DNA of 30,685 nucleotides from Clostridium sp. UBA4746 (GTDB taxonomy: Bacteria; Bacillota; Clostridia; Clostridiales; Clostridiaceae), in contig DHIM01000176.1 of assembly GCA_002403785.1 (NCBI GenBank), forward strand, positions 1 through 30,685, read 5' to 3'. The notes under the pieces were generated by a model. The model saw nothing but the letters and a program-made list of their open reading frames with translations. It did no database searches and was not told where the DNA came from. Below are positions 15,819 through 23,765 of the stretch, piece after piece. Each line of letters starts with the position of its first letter. The first letter of the stretch is position 1. Made by a program: the position numbers and the translations under genes.

Positions 15819-16160
15819 ATGGCAATGTATCGTAAATTAGGCCGTTCCACTGATCAAAGAATTGCAATGTTTAGAAGTCTTGCAACTAATTTGTTGAAGT
15901 ATGGTAAAATTGAAACTACAGTAACTAGAGCAAAAGAAACTAGAAAGTTTGCCGAAAGGATGATAACTCTTGGTAAAAGAGGAGATCTTCATGCTAGAAG
16001 ACAAGCACTTTCATTTATTACTGAAGAAAGCGTTGTTAAAGATTTATTTGATAATATTGCACCCAAGTATGCTGAGAGAAATGGCGGTTATACTAGAATA
16101 ATGAAAATGGGTCCAAGAAGAGGCGACGCAGCAGAAATGAGTATAATAGAATTAGTATAG
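15819..16160 (+). CDS. rplQ: 50S ribosomal protein L17
   Basis: L17 lies near the exit tunnel. The 113-residue product begins MAMYRKLGRSTDQRIAMFRS and contains ITTVTRAKE-type sequence (IETTVTRAKETRKFAERMI) and the end GGYTRIMKMGPRRGDAAEM. The start is ATG 15819 after AAGGAGGG. It closes the operon, with a terminator starting 11 nt later. Confidence 0.97.
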   Translation: MAMYRKLGRSTDQRIAMFRSLATNLLKYGKIETTVTRAKETRKFAERMITLGKRGDLHARRQALSFITEESVVKDLFDNIAPKYAERNGGYTRIMKMGPRRGDAAEMSIIELV

Positions 16161-16170
16161 TTTGAGTAAA

Positions 16171-16205
16171 GGGGATTAAGTGAATCAAACTTAATCCCCA
16201 TTTTA
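16171..16205 (+). terminator. Terminator of the S10-spc-alpha operon
   Basis: A perfect 10-bp stem (GGGGATTAAG 16171-16180 with 16190-16199) and a 9-nt loop, followed by a T-rich run. It lies directly after rplQ and ends the long ribosomal operon. Confidence 0.92.
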
Positions 16206-16245
16206 TTATTTATATTTAATCTGATTTAGTTAAGAAAATTTTTTA

Positions 16246-16275
16246 TTGAAGTTGGTAATTAAAATAATTTAATAT
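16246..16275 (+). promoter_or_regulatory. Possible promoter of ecfA1-ecfA2-ecfT-truA
   Basis: TTGAAG (16246-16251) and TAATAT (16270-16275) are 18 bp apart, in the short gap between the rplQ terminator and ecfA1. The DNA is very AT-rich, so the boxes could be chance. Confidence 0.4.
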
Positions 16276-16323
16276 ATTTTAAGTTTAACATATTCAGATT
16301 CGTAGACGTTGGGAGTGACACTT

Positions 16324-17169
16324 ATGGGTGAAAAAATGGTTAGATGCAATAAACTTGTTTATAAGTATCCTCAAAGTGAAGATGAACAACCTAAGGTAGC
16401 TATAGATGGGTTGGATCTAGAGGTTGAGAAGGGTGAGTTTCTAGTGATACTCGGTCATAATGGCTCAGGAAAATCAACTTTTGCTAAACATATAAATGCT
16501 CTATTAATACCAACAGACGGGAAAATCTATGTAGATGGTTTACAAACTTCTGTAGAATCTAATCTGTGGAAAATTAGGAATGTAGCTGGCATGGTATTTC
16601 AAAATCCAGATAATCAAATTGTTGCAACAATTGTAGAAGAAGATGTAGCATTTGGTCCGGAAAACTTAGGCATAGATCCTAAAGAGATTAGAAGAAGAGT
16701 TGATGATTCATTAAAAAGTGTACAAATGTATGAATATAGGAAACATGCTCCACATCTACTTTCAGGTGGTCAAAAACAAAGAGTAGCTATTGCTGGTATT
16801 CTTGCAATGATGCCACAGTGTATTGTTTTTGATGAACCAACAGCAATGCTAGATCCATATGGAAGAAAAGAAGTTATGCGGACAATAAAAGAGATAAATA
16901 AAAAATATGGCATAACTATAATTCTAATAACGCATAATATGGAAGAAGCAGTAGAAGCAGATAGAATAGTAGTTATGGATAGTGGTAAAATTGTAATGAA
17001 TGGAAAACCTAAAGAAATATTTAGAAATGTAGCTGTTATGAAAAAAATAGGATTAGATGTTCCTCAGGTAACAGAACTCGCATATGAACTTAGACAAAAT
17101 GGTATTAATATAGCATCAGATATATTAACTATAGATGAGATGGTGAATGCATTATGTCAATTAAAATAG
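16324..17169 (+). CDS. ecfA1: ECF transporter ATPase A1
   Basis: This is one of two ATPases of the energy-coupling factor module that powers vitamin and metal uptake through exchangeable substrate-binding (S) proteins. The 281-residue product shows the Walker A GHNGSGKST (44-52), Q-loop VFQNPDNQ (91-98), ABC signature LSGGQKQR (146-153), Walker B CIVFDEP (166-172) and a His switch in LITHNMEE. The start is ATG 16324, seven bases after GGGAGTG; in-frame TTG 16309 and GTG 16315 are upstream of or inside that site. No S component lies beside it, so it is probably a shared (group II) module. Its end overlaps ecfA2 by 16 bases. Confidence 0.93.
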   Translation: MGEKMVRCNKLVYKYPQSEDEQPKVAIDGLDLEVEKGEFLVILGHNGSGKSTFAKHINALLIPTDGKIYVDGLQTSVESNLWKIRNVAGMVFQNPDNQIVATIVEEDVAFGPENLGIDPKEIRRRVDDSLKSVQMYEYRKHAPHLLSGGQKQRVAIAGILAMMPQCIVFDEPTAMLDPYGRKEVMRTIKEINKKYGITIILITHNMEEAVEADRIVVMDSGKIVMNGKPKEIFRNVAVMKKIGLDVPQVTELAYELRQNGINIASDILTIDEMVNALCQLK

Positions 17170-18008
17170 AAAATTTAACATATACATATATGCCAAAAAC
17201 GCCTTTTGAAAAAAAAGCTATAGATAATGTTTCTATAGAAATAAATCAGGGAGAATTTGTTGCACTTATTGGGCATACAGGCTCTGGAAAATCGACTTTA
17301 ATACAACATATAAATGGACTATTAAAACCTACATCAGGTAGATTATTAATTGATGAAATAGATATAACAAAAAAAAATGTGAAACTCACAAACATAAGAA
17401 AAAAAGTTGGACTAGTATTTCAGTATCCTGAATACCAGCTTTTTGAAGAAACTATTGAAAAAGACATTGCTTTTGGACCTAAAAATTTAGGTCTAGATGA
17501 TGATGAGATAAATAAAAGGGTCCAGAGAGCCATGAAAATTGTTGGACTTGATTATGAAGAGTATAAGGATAAATCACCTTTTGAGATAAGCGGTGGCCAA
17601 AAGAGAAGAGTAGCAATTGCAGGAGTGGTGGCTATGGAGCCTCGAGTTTTAATTTTAGATGAGCCAACAGCGGGACTCGATCCCAAAGGCAGAGACGATA
17701 TTTTAAATAAAATACTTGAGTTATACAAAGAAAATAATATTACTATAATTTTAGTATCACATAGTATGGAAGATGTAGCTAAGGTTGCAAATAGAATTTT
17801 AGTAATGGATAAGGGAAAATGCATCCTAGACGGAACACCTGGAAAAATATTTGGGGAAATAGAAACATTAGAAAGCGTAGGGCTTGCAGTCCCACAGATG
17901 ACATATTTAATAAGGGATCTACGTAATAAAGGATTCAAATTATCTCAAGATATATTTACTATAGAAAAAGCTAAACAAGAATTACTCAAAATATTAAAAG
18001 GGGATTAG
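17154..18008 (+). CDS. ecfA2: ECF transporter ATPase A2
   Basis: This is the second ATPase of the ECF module, forming a heterodimer with EcfA1 and binding EcfT. The 284-residue product shows Walker A GHTGSGKST (40-48), Q-loop LVFQYPEYQLFEET (87-100), signature ISGGQKRR (145-152) and Walker B VLILDEP (165-171), with SHSMEDV as His switch. The start is ATG 17154, inside the end of ecfA1. A 78-nt gap follows before ecfT. Confidence 0.93.
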   Translation: MSIKIENLTYTYMPKTPFEKKAIDNVSIEINQGEFVALIGHTGSGKSTLIQHINGLLKPTSGRLLIDEIDITKKNVKLTNIRKKVGLVFQYPEYQLFEETIEKDIAFGPKNLGLDDDEINKRVQRAMKIVGLDYEEYKDKSPFEISGGQKRRVAIAGVVAMEPRVLILDEPTAGLDPKGRDDILNKILELYKENNITIILVSHSMEDVAKVANRILVMDKGKCILDGTPGKIFGEIETLESVGLAVPQMTYLIRDLRNKGFKLSQDIFTIEKAKQELLKILKGD

Positions 18009-18086
18009 TACAAATCTTTTGCCCTAATAAGGCATCATATATATAACAGTAATATGTGTTTTTTACGACACATTGGAGGAATTTGT

Positions 18087-18884
18087 ATGATTAAAGATAT
18101 TACAATAGGTCAATATATACCAGGGGAGTCTTTTATACATAAATTAGATCCAAGATTTAAGATATTAATATCTATATTTTTTATTGTTGACCTATTTTTG
18201 GTGAATAATTTTAAAGGCTACTTATTTATATTTATATTTATTCTAGCCACAATACTAATATCTAAGCTGTCTGTTAAGTATATTTACAATGGACTAAAAC
18301 CCATTTTAGTTTTATTACTTATTACAGCAGTATTAAATATTTTTATGACTAGCGGAAAAGAATTAATTTTTAAATGGGGTATTATAAGCATTTATAAAGA
18401 AGGTTTAATAATTGCAGCATTCATGATTATTAGACTGGTGTTTTTAATTATGGGAACGTCAATACTAACACTTACAACATCCCCCATAGAGTTAACTGAT
18501 GGAATAGAAAGACTCCTAAACCCATTCAAAAGAATAGGAATACCAGCTCATGAATTGGCAATGATGATGACTATTGCATTAAGGTTCATTCCTACGCTTA
18601 TGGACGAAACTGATAAAATAATGAAGGCGCAAATGGCAAGAGGTGCTGATTTTGAATCTGGAAATTTAATAAGAAGGGCTAAAAGTTTAGTCCCTATTTT
18701 AGTACCTTTATTTATAAGTTCTTTTAGGCGGGCAGATGAATTAGCTATGGCTATGGAATCAAGATGTTATAAAGGCGGAGAAGGAAGAACTAGAATGAAA
18801 CAGTTAAAGATAACTAATAAAGATTATATTGCAAGTTTCGCTTTTTCATTTCTATTTGTTATTACTATTGTTAGTAGAACATAA
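18087..18884 (+). CDS. ecfT: ECF transporter transmembrane protein T
   Basis: EcfT is the membrane scaffold coupling the ATPases to the S component. The 265-residue product begins MIKDITIGQYIPGESFIHKLDPR and has five or six hydrophobic segments. Near residues 180-190 and 225-235 are the two Ala-Arg-Gly-type coupling motifs: AQMARGADF and AMESRCYKG (the second as SRC rather than ARG, as is common). The start is ATG 18087 after TGGAGGA; the in-frame ATG at 18054 has no binding site. Together with ecfA1 and ecfA2 it completes the module. Confidence 0.92.
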   Translation: MIKDITIGQYIPGESFIHKLDPRFKILISIFFIVDLFLVNNFKGYLFIFIFILATILISKLSVKYIYNGLKPILVLLLITAVLNIFMTSGKELIFKWGIISIYKEGLIIAAFMIIRLVFLIMGTSILTLTTSPIELTDGIERLLNPFKRIGIPAHELAMMMTIALRFIPTLMDETDKIMKAQMARGADFESGNLIRRAKSLVPILVPLFISSFRRADELAMAMESRCYKGGEGRTRMKQLKITNKDYIASFAFSFLFVITIVSRT

Positions 18885-18935
18885 TATTCTGCTAGGGTGC
18901 AAGTCCTAAGTATAAATAGAAAAGGACGTGACGTG

Positions 18936-19670
18936 GTGAGGAATATAAAGCTCATAATAGAATACGATGGAACAAACTACTGTGGATGGCAAAGGCAAAA
19001 TAATGTTATGACTATTCAAGAAAAAGTAGAGAGAGCTATTGAGGAGATTACAGACGAAAAAGCTTTAATTACAGGTTCTAGTAGAACGGATGCAGGAGTT
19101 CATGCAAAAGGTTATACAGGAAACTTTTATACCGATAGTAAAATAGCTGTAGAAAAGTTTTCGGGAGCCATTAATAGTAAGCTTCCACGAGATATTGTGA
19201 TAATACATGCTTGTGAGGTTCCATATGAATTCCACTCAAGGTATAATAGCATTGGTAAGATGTACAGTTATACTATAATTAATAGACGTGTAGCTGTTGC
19301 AGTAGGGCGTAATTACATATATCATCACCAAAGAATATTAAATGTAGAGGATATGAAGCTAGGTGCGTTATATTTTATGGGTACTCATGATTTCTCTGCA
19401 TTTAAAAATTTAGGTAGTTCTGTGAAAACTTCTGTAAGAACTATAACTATGCTTGATGTTATAAAGAACGAAGATGTTATAAAAATATATATTGCTGCTG
19501 ATGGCTTTCTGTACAATATGGTTAGAATAATAGTTGGTGCATTAATTCGAGTTGGAGAAGGAAAAATAAAACCTAATGAAATAAAAGATATAATTGAGTC
19601 AAAAGAGCGATCCAAAGCCGGAAAAGCTGTTCCATCTTGTGGATTATGTTTGGAGGAAGTTTTTTATTAA
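18936..19670 (+). CDS. truA: tRNA pseudouridine(38-40) synthase TruA
   Basis: TruA makes pseudouridine at positions 38-40 of tRNA anticodon arms. The 244-residue product begins MRNIKLIIEYDGTNYCGWQRQ; the catalytic Asp is residue 52 in the motif SSRTDAGVHA, the expected place. Later motifs KMYSYTI and FLYNMVRIIVGALIRVG are also typical. I chose GTG 18936, nine bases after AAGGA; GTG 18933 is equally possible. TruA next to the ECF genes and before rplM-rpsI is the standard Firmicute order. Confidence 0.94.
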   Translation: MRNIKLIIEYDGTNYCGWQRQNNVMTIQEKVERAIEEITDEKALITGSSRTDAGVHAKGYTGNFYTDSKIAVEKFSGAINSKLPRDIVIIHACEVPYEFHSRYNSIGKMYSYTIINRRVAVAVGRNYIYHHQRILNVEDMKLGALYFMGTHDFSAFKNLGSSVKTSVRTITMLDVIKNEDVIKIYIAADGFLYNMVRIIVGALIRVGEGKIKPNEIKDIIESKERSKAGKAVPSCGLCLEEVFY

Positions 19671-19710
19671 ATAAAAGACACAAAACATTGTAATATCCTA
19701 TGTAAAAGCA

Positions 19711-19739
19711 TTGACACACCCGGTAGAATGTATTATACT
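19711..19739 (+). promoter_or_regulatory. Sigma-A promoter of rplM-rpsI
   Basis: TTGACA (19711-19716, perfect) and TATACT (19734-19739) are spaced 17 bp, 40 nt after the truA stop. The expected transcription start is near 19746. Confidence 0.88.
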
Positions 19740-19745
19740 TATTAA

Positions 19746-19834
19746 TGTTTGTATAAAATATCGTGTATAAGATCCACTAGCCCCGGATCTTTAGCATAGA
19801 ATTTTAATTGTTAAAAGTTCAGGGAGGGAAAATA
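19746..19834 (+). ncRNA. Probable L13 leader (ribosomal autoregulation)
   Basis: An 89-nt leader ahead of rplM. It holds a perfect 7-bp stem AAGATCC/GGATCTT (19769-19775 with 19785-19791) with a 9-nt loop ACTAGCCCC. Firmicutes have an L13 leader family in this position that is thought to bind L13 and control rplM-rpsI; the loop and stem look compatible, from memory only. The rplM binding site follows at 19821-19827. Confidence 0.6.
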
Positions 19835-20269
19835 ATGAAATCATACTTAGCTAAACCACTAGAAGTAGAAAGAAAATGGTTCGTTGTAGATGTAGAAGGA
19901 AAGGTTTTAGGAAGAGCAGCTAGTCAAATAGCTTCAATACTTAGAGGAAAACATAAACCAACATTTACACCACATGTTGATACAGGTGACTTTGTAATTG
20001 TAATTAACGCTGATAAGATAGTTTTAACTGGTAAGAAATTAGACCAAAAAATGTTAAGACATCACTCTTTTTATCCAGGTGGATTAAAAGAAGTTCCATA
20101 TAGAATAGCATTGGTTAAAAAACCTGAGTTTATTTTTGAAGAGGCAGTAAGAAGAATGCTTCCAAAGGGACCATTAGGTCGTCAGACACTTAAAAAATTA
20201 ACTGTTTACAGAGGACCAGAACATAAGAATGAAGCACAAAACCCAGAAGCACTAGTACTTAAATACTAA
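19835..20269 (+). CDS. rplM: 50S ribosomal protein L13
   Basis: L13 is an early 50S assembly protein. The 144-residue product begins MKSYLAKPLEVERKWFVVD and contains GKVLGRAASQIASILRGKHK, then the L13 signature LRHHSFYPGGLKEV and the C-terminal MLPKGPLGRQ. The start is ATG 19835 after GGGAGGG; an in-frame upstream TTG lies in the leader. Probably autoregulated through the leader above. Confidence 0.96.
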   Translation: MKSYLAKPLEVERKWFVVDVEGKVLGRAASQIASILRGKHKPTFTPHVDTGDFVIVINADKIVLTGKKLDQKMLRHHSFYPGGLKEVPYRIALVKKPEFIFEEAVRRMLPKGPLGRQTLKKLTVYRGPEHKNEAQNPEALVLKY

Positions 20270-20293
20270 TTAGATTCGGAAGGAGGACATATA

Positions 20294-20686
20294 ATGGCAA
20301 AGGTTCAATATATAGGAACAGGAAGAAGAAAGAAATCAGTTGCGAGAGTAAGACTTGTACCTGGCGAAGGTAAAATTGTTATAAATAAAAGAAAAATAGA
20401 AAATTATTTTGGATTAGAAACTTTAATTCTTATTGTTAACCAACCTTTAGTATTAACTGGAACTAAAGATAAATTTGATATTCTAGTTAATGTAAACGGT
20501 GGTGGATATACAGGTCAAGCTGGAGCAATAAGACACGGAATTTCTAGATCATTATTAAAAGCTGACGAAACTTTAAGACCAGAGCTTAAAAAAGCAGGCT
20601 TTTTAACAAGAGATCCAAGAATGAAAGAAAGAAAGAAATACGGTCTTAAAAAAGCAAGAAAGGCATCTCAGTTCTCAAAGAGATAG
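20294..20686 (+). CDS. rpsI: 30S ribosomal protein S9
   Basis: S9 has a C-terminal tail that reaches the P-site tRNA. The 130-residue product begins MAKVQYIGTGRRKKSVARVRL, contains the signature GGGYTGQAGAIRHGISRSLL and ends in the tail KKARKASQFSKR with the universal final Lys-Arg. The start is ATG 20294 after AAGGAGGA. It is followed at once by a terminator. Confidence 0.97.
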   Translation: MAKVQYIGTGRRKKSVARVRLVPGEGKIVINKRKIENYFGLETLILIVNQPLVLTGTKDKFDILVNVNGGGYTGQAGAIRHGISRSLLKADETLRPELKKAGFLTRDPRMKERKKYGLKKARKASQFSKR

Positions 20687-20700
20687 TTTTTATGAAATTG

Positions 20701-20735
20701 AAAACCCTCAAACACTTATGTTTGGGGGTTTTTTA
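20701..20735 (+). terminator. Bidirectional terminator between rpsI and the SOD gene
   Basis: A 14-bp stem (20701-20714 with 20719-20732, one G-U pair) with a CTTA loop and T runs on the plus side. The AAAA run at the left edge gives a T run on the minus strand too, so it can serve both convergent genes. Confidence 0.9.
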
Positions 20736-20794
20736 TTTTAAAATGTATTTGGAAACATCTCTAAATTAGCTTATATTTAACAAATATTTATGAC

Positions 20795-21445
20795 TTATTC
20801 ATTGAGAAAATTATATCTGAAATATCTACGTTGCTTCATATCTATATACTTGATTGGAGAAACATATTTCTCGAATCTGTCATTTAAAACACTCCAATTT
20901 ATATTTTTAATAAATGTAGAAATATACTTTTTCCTATCTGTTCCAAAATCCATGAAATAAGCATGCTCGTAAACATCCATTATTAATATTGGGCAAGAAA
21001 GCCATACGGCACCAGTATCGTGTGCATCACTTCCTATTATGTGTAACTTGTTATCAAGTAAATCCATGGTAAGAACTGCCCAACCTCTCATTGATAATCC
21101 TACATTTGTAAGGTAGGAGATAAAATTATCATAAGTTGAAAATTGATTTAATATAGCATTAAACAATGGACCATAGGGAACGTTACTCCCACCTGTCATG
21201 TTTTCAAAATAAAGGTTGTGAAGTTTTACACCGTCGAGTGAATATGTTTCGCCTAGTTTTAAGCTGCGCATTTTGGAATAAGTAGCATTGCTATCAGTAT
21301 AATCACTAGGTATATAGGGAGTGTTCCAAATCTCATTTAACTTGGTTATATAACCTGCATATAACTTGTAATGTTCATCAAGCTGCTTTTTAGAAAAACC
21401 TTTGATTGATTCAAGATCAAAGGTTTTAGGCTTTATATTGTACAT
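20795..21445 (-). CDS. Fe/Mn-family superoxide dismutase homologue
   Basis: The 216-residue product is a divergent member of the iron/manganese superoxide dismutase family, which converts superoxide to oxygen and peroxide. The metal ligands appear to be His25 (QLDEHYKLY), His76 (VKLHNLYFENM), Asp157 and His161 (MDVYEHAYFMDFG), and GWAVL (121-125) matches the conserved GSGW segment. The second His motif lacks the usual NHSLFW form. The outer-sphere Gln that tunes the metal seems to be His142 (SDAHDTG), as in some iron enzymes. No signal peptide. The start is ATG 21445 after GAGGTG. A spore-coat SOD role, known in related species, cannot be judged here. Confidence 0.82.
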   Translation of the reverse strand: MYNIKPKTFDLESIKGFSKKQLDEHYKLYAGYITKLNEIWNTPYIPSDYTDSNATYSKMRSLKLGETYSLDGVKLHNLYFENMTGGSNVPYGPLFNAILNQFSTYDNFISYLTNVGLSMRGWAVLTMDLLDNKLHIIGSDAHDTGAVWLSCPILIMDVYEHAYFMDFGTDRKKYISTFIKNINWSVLNDRFEKYVSPIKYIDMKQRRYFRYNFLNE

Positions 21446-21467
21446 TAAATCACCTCTATAAATATTC

Positions 21468-21491
21468 TATTACAATTTATTATATGTAATA
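21468..21491. promoter_or_regulatory. Inverted repeat in the SOD promoter region
   Basis: TATTACA (21468-21474) and TGTAATA (21485-21491) form a perfect 7-bp inverted repeat with a 10-bp centre. The centre contains ATTATA (TATAAT on the minus strand, 21479-21484), a possible -10 box of the SOD gene, with no good -35. A repressor bound here would block that promoter. In AT-rich DNA this may be chance. Confidence 0.3.
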
Positions 21492-21700
21492 AAATTAAAT
21501 TGGTGTACTTCTCTATTTTATAGGAATTTGTAAAATTAAAATATGTTTATAAATTCAGAGAAAAATTAACAAAATTCTTGGAAAAATTCTGTCCCTCGAT
21601 AAAATTTTATAAAAGGATGTAAATCGAATACATAAATAATAATAAATCAGATGTAAGTTGAATAAAATTACACATAGCAATAAATAAAAGGATGGGTGAA

Positions 21701-22414
21701 TTGAAGTACAGAAACAATAAATTAATAGCTATTGTTATAGTAATTGCATTAGGAATGGTAAGCTTTATAGGCGTAAATTTAGGCCTTGCAAAAGAAACTA
21801 TGAATACTAATCAAATAGGCAGTAAAAAAATACTTATTGATTCCGGTCATGGAGGAATGGATGGTGGAACTAGCTCTAAAAATGGTACTGTAGAAAAAGA
21901 TATTAATTTAATTGTAGCAAAAAAACTTAAAGCAAGATTACAAAAAGCAGGTTATGAGGTAGTTATGACAAGAGAAGACGACATAGGACTTTATTCAACG
22001 AAGGGCACCATAAGAGAAAGGTACCGTGAAGATCTAAAGAATAGGTGTAATTTAAAAGAATCTAGCGATTGTGATTTGTTTGTTAGCATACACCTAAATT
22101 ATTTTACTGAGAGTAAATATTATGGCGCACAAGTATGGTACTCTAGTTATAAAGACAGTTCTAGACTTGCTGGTATACTTCAGAAAAATTTTCAGGTAGA
22201 TTTAGATGTTAATAATAAGAGAGTTCCAAAGGCAGCTAAAACTGCTTATAAGATATTAAGGGAAAATGATGATATGCCAAGTGTTATAGTAGAATGTGGA
22301 TTTTTATCAAATTCTGATGAGGAGCAAAAATTAAAGTCTAATGAGTATCAAGAAAAAATTTCCAATTCTATAAGTAAATCCATAAGTGAATATTTTAAAA
22401 ATACTGCGGAGTAA
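21701..22414 (+). CDS. cwlD: N-acetylmuramoyl-L-alanine amidase CwlD (spore cortex)
   Basis: CwlD cuts the peptide from muramic acid so that PdaA can form the muramic lactam needed for spore cortex breakdown at germination. The product (237 residues from TTG 21701, 240 from ATG 21692) has an N-terminal membrane/signal segment (about residues 8-30) and an Amidase_3 domain with zinc ligands and catalytic Glu: His in DSGHGGMDGG (50), Glu65, His131 in SIHLN and Glu198 in VECGFLSN. TTG 21701 is favoured because AAAGGA lies eight bases upstream, while ATG 21692 has no proper site; both remain possible. It implies a spore former. Confidence 0.85.
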   Translation: MKYRNNKLIAIVIVIALGMVSFIGVNLGLAKETMNTNQIGSKKILIDSGHGGMDGGTSSKNGTVEKDINLIVAKKLKARLQKAGYEVVMTREDDIGLYSTKGTIRERYREDLKNRCNLKESSDCDLFVSIHLNYFTESKYYGAQVWYSSYKDSSRLAGILQKNFQVDLDVNNKRVPKAAKTAYKILRENDDMPSVIVECGFLSNSDEEQKLKSNEYQEKISNSISKSISEYFKNTAE

Positions 22415-22463
22415 ATAATTATAGTTCAGTATATTAAATAACTTTAAAATCTAATTAATATAT

Positions 22464-22507
22464 AACCTAAAAAGACATATTACTCTATGAATATGTCTTT
22501 TTAGGTT
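22464..22507. terminator. 18-bp hairpin between cwlD and the DUF3048 gene
   Basis: A perfect 18-bp inverted repeat (22464-22481 with 22490-22507) with an 8-nt loop, located between convergent genes. The stem carries runs of five A or T on its arms but there is no long T tail after it, so it probably acts as a bidirectional terminator. Confidence 0.75.
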
Positions 22508-22549
22508 GCAATTAAATTATTTAAAATAGTATTAATTAGAATTCACTTA

Positions 22550-23323
22550 TTAATCATAGGCTACTGATGAGGCCCTATCAATGAAGACCCACCATGTAGG
22601 TCCTGGTATTAACGTAACAGGGCCTCCATTTTGGTCTGTAATTTTCATTTTAGAACTTCTTTCCCTGTTCCACTTAATGTCTTGGGCTTTTCCATTGCAA
22701 AATAATAATCCTGTACCAGAAGTGTCGGGCGAAGCTAATGTTTTATCACTTATAATACTACCGTGGATAAATTGTACAATAACATTAGAAAGTTTTACTG
22801 GAGTATTATTGTCCTTATCTATTCCTAAACCTCTGTAATGATAATATTCACCATCTTGGTACAAAAAATTTGATGTTATATCTTCATTAAAATTTATAAA
22901 AATTGAAGTCGCCTTTTTATTATTAATATAGGCTTTTTCTATGTTATTTGTAAAAGTGAATACTGGTAAGTATGAATTAGAATATTCCTTTAAGTTAATT
23001 GTTGACCCAATATCTTTAGCTGACTCGTTGTTAAATATAGCCTTATAAGTAATATTATTAGATTTAGTAAGAAACTCAAAAACCATATCTGCACTATTAA
23101 GTCCAACAATTGGTGTTGCAGTAGTAGTATTATTAAAAGTTGCTATTTTTGCGAGTTTAGTAGAAGTAGAAACTCGTCCACCAGTAAATTTAGATATGGT
23201 TATTTTGTCATGTGAATTTACGTAACAAATATGTGTAACTATTCTATAAAGAAATATTGAAAGAGTTAATACCAAAACAGCACTTAAAAAATATATAAGG
23301 ATAGAAAATTTTTTGTTTACCAT
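22550..23323 (-). CDS. Membrane-anchored DUF3048 (YerB-like) protein
   Basis: The 257-residue product has one N-terminal membrane segment (about residues 6-29), with no lipobox Cys. The outside part resembles DUF3048: the first half has the pattern ATPIVGLNSADMVFEFL followed by ITYKAIF, and the C-terminus has GTGLLFCNGKAQDIKW and VTLIPGPTWWVFID. Known members such as B. subtilis YerB are lipoproteins of unknown function and about 330 residues, so this is a short, lipid-free version. The start is ATG 23323 after AAGGGGG on the minus strand. Its function is unknown. Confidence 0.7.
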   Translation of the reverse strand: MVNKKFSILIYFLSAVLVLTLSIFLYRIVTHICYVNSHDKITISKFTGGRVSTSTKLAKIATFNNTTTATPIVGLNSADMVFEFLTKSNNITYKAIFNNESAKDIGSTINLKEYSNSYLPVFTFTNNIEKAYINNKKATSIFINFNEDITSNFLYQDGEYYHYRGLGIDKDNNTPVKLSNVIVQFIHGSIISDKTLASPDTSGTGLLFCNGKAQDIKWNRERSSKMKITDQNGGPVTLIPGPTWWVFIDRASSVAYD

Positions 23324-23765
23324 GAGGGCCCCCTTAGTATCTATGTATTATTTTAATAGTATTATCTGTAAATTATAACCACTATTTAACTAAATATTAT
23401 TAAACTTACATTAAAGCAGTTTTAAATCTAAAATTAATTTACTTAATGAGGATTAATTTCTTTAAAGCAGTAAGAATTACACTTGATACTATTAAAATAA
23501 TGATTGATGTGGATTAGTCCACATGCTATCATGAGCGTAATAACGAATTAGTTTATTAATCTAATTTACCCGTTTTAGGGCACTGCATAGAAGTGTATAG
23601 CTAATAATGGAGTTAACAAAACATTTAGGGTACATACTACTGAAGATTTTTGAGGTTTTCTTATTTGTTTTAACAAGTAAAATATTGCTATTTAGAGAGC
23701 CCTAATTATGTATTAGCTATTTTAATTTTGACGTAATGCGAAGCGAACAAAGGAGGAGAATCAGT
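23324..23765 (+). other. 442-bp non-coding region before pxpA
   Basis: This holds no convincing gene. Structure seen: a 31-nt hairpin at 23501-23531 (ATGTGGA/TCCACAT plus an outer TGAT/ATCA); a long-range pair TTAGGGC (23575-23581) with GCCCTAA (23699-23705); and a second pair ATAGCTAATA (23597-23606) with TATTAGCTAT (23711-23720). The last two cross, so they would form a pseudoknot or exclude each other. A weak promoter TTGTTT (23665-23670), 18 bp, TATTTA (23689-23694) is possible. The pxpA binding site AAAGGAGG is near 23750-23757. It is probably the promoter and leader of the pxp operon. Confidence 0.5.

Noticed and set aside
21626..21655. A sporulation sigma-G-like promoter (GAATA, 17 bp, CAGATGTA) before cwlD
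   Set aside because: The -10 match is poor and AT-rich DNA gives many such hits; expression data would be needed.
23607..23705. A 32-residue hydrophobic open frame (MELTKHLGYILLKIF...) in the pxpA leader
   Set aside because: There is no ribosome binding site, and it overlaps the pairing arms. A leader peptide cannot be excluded but is not supported.
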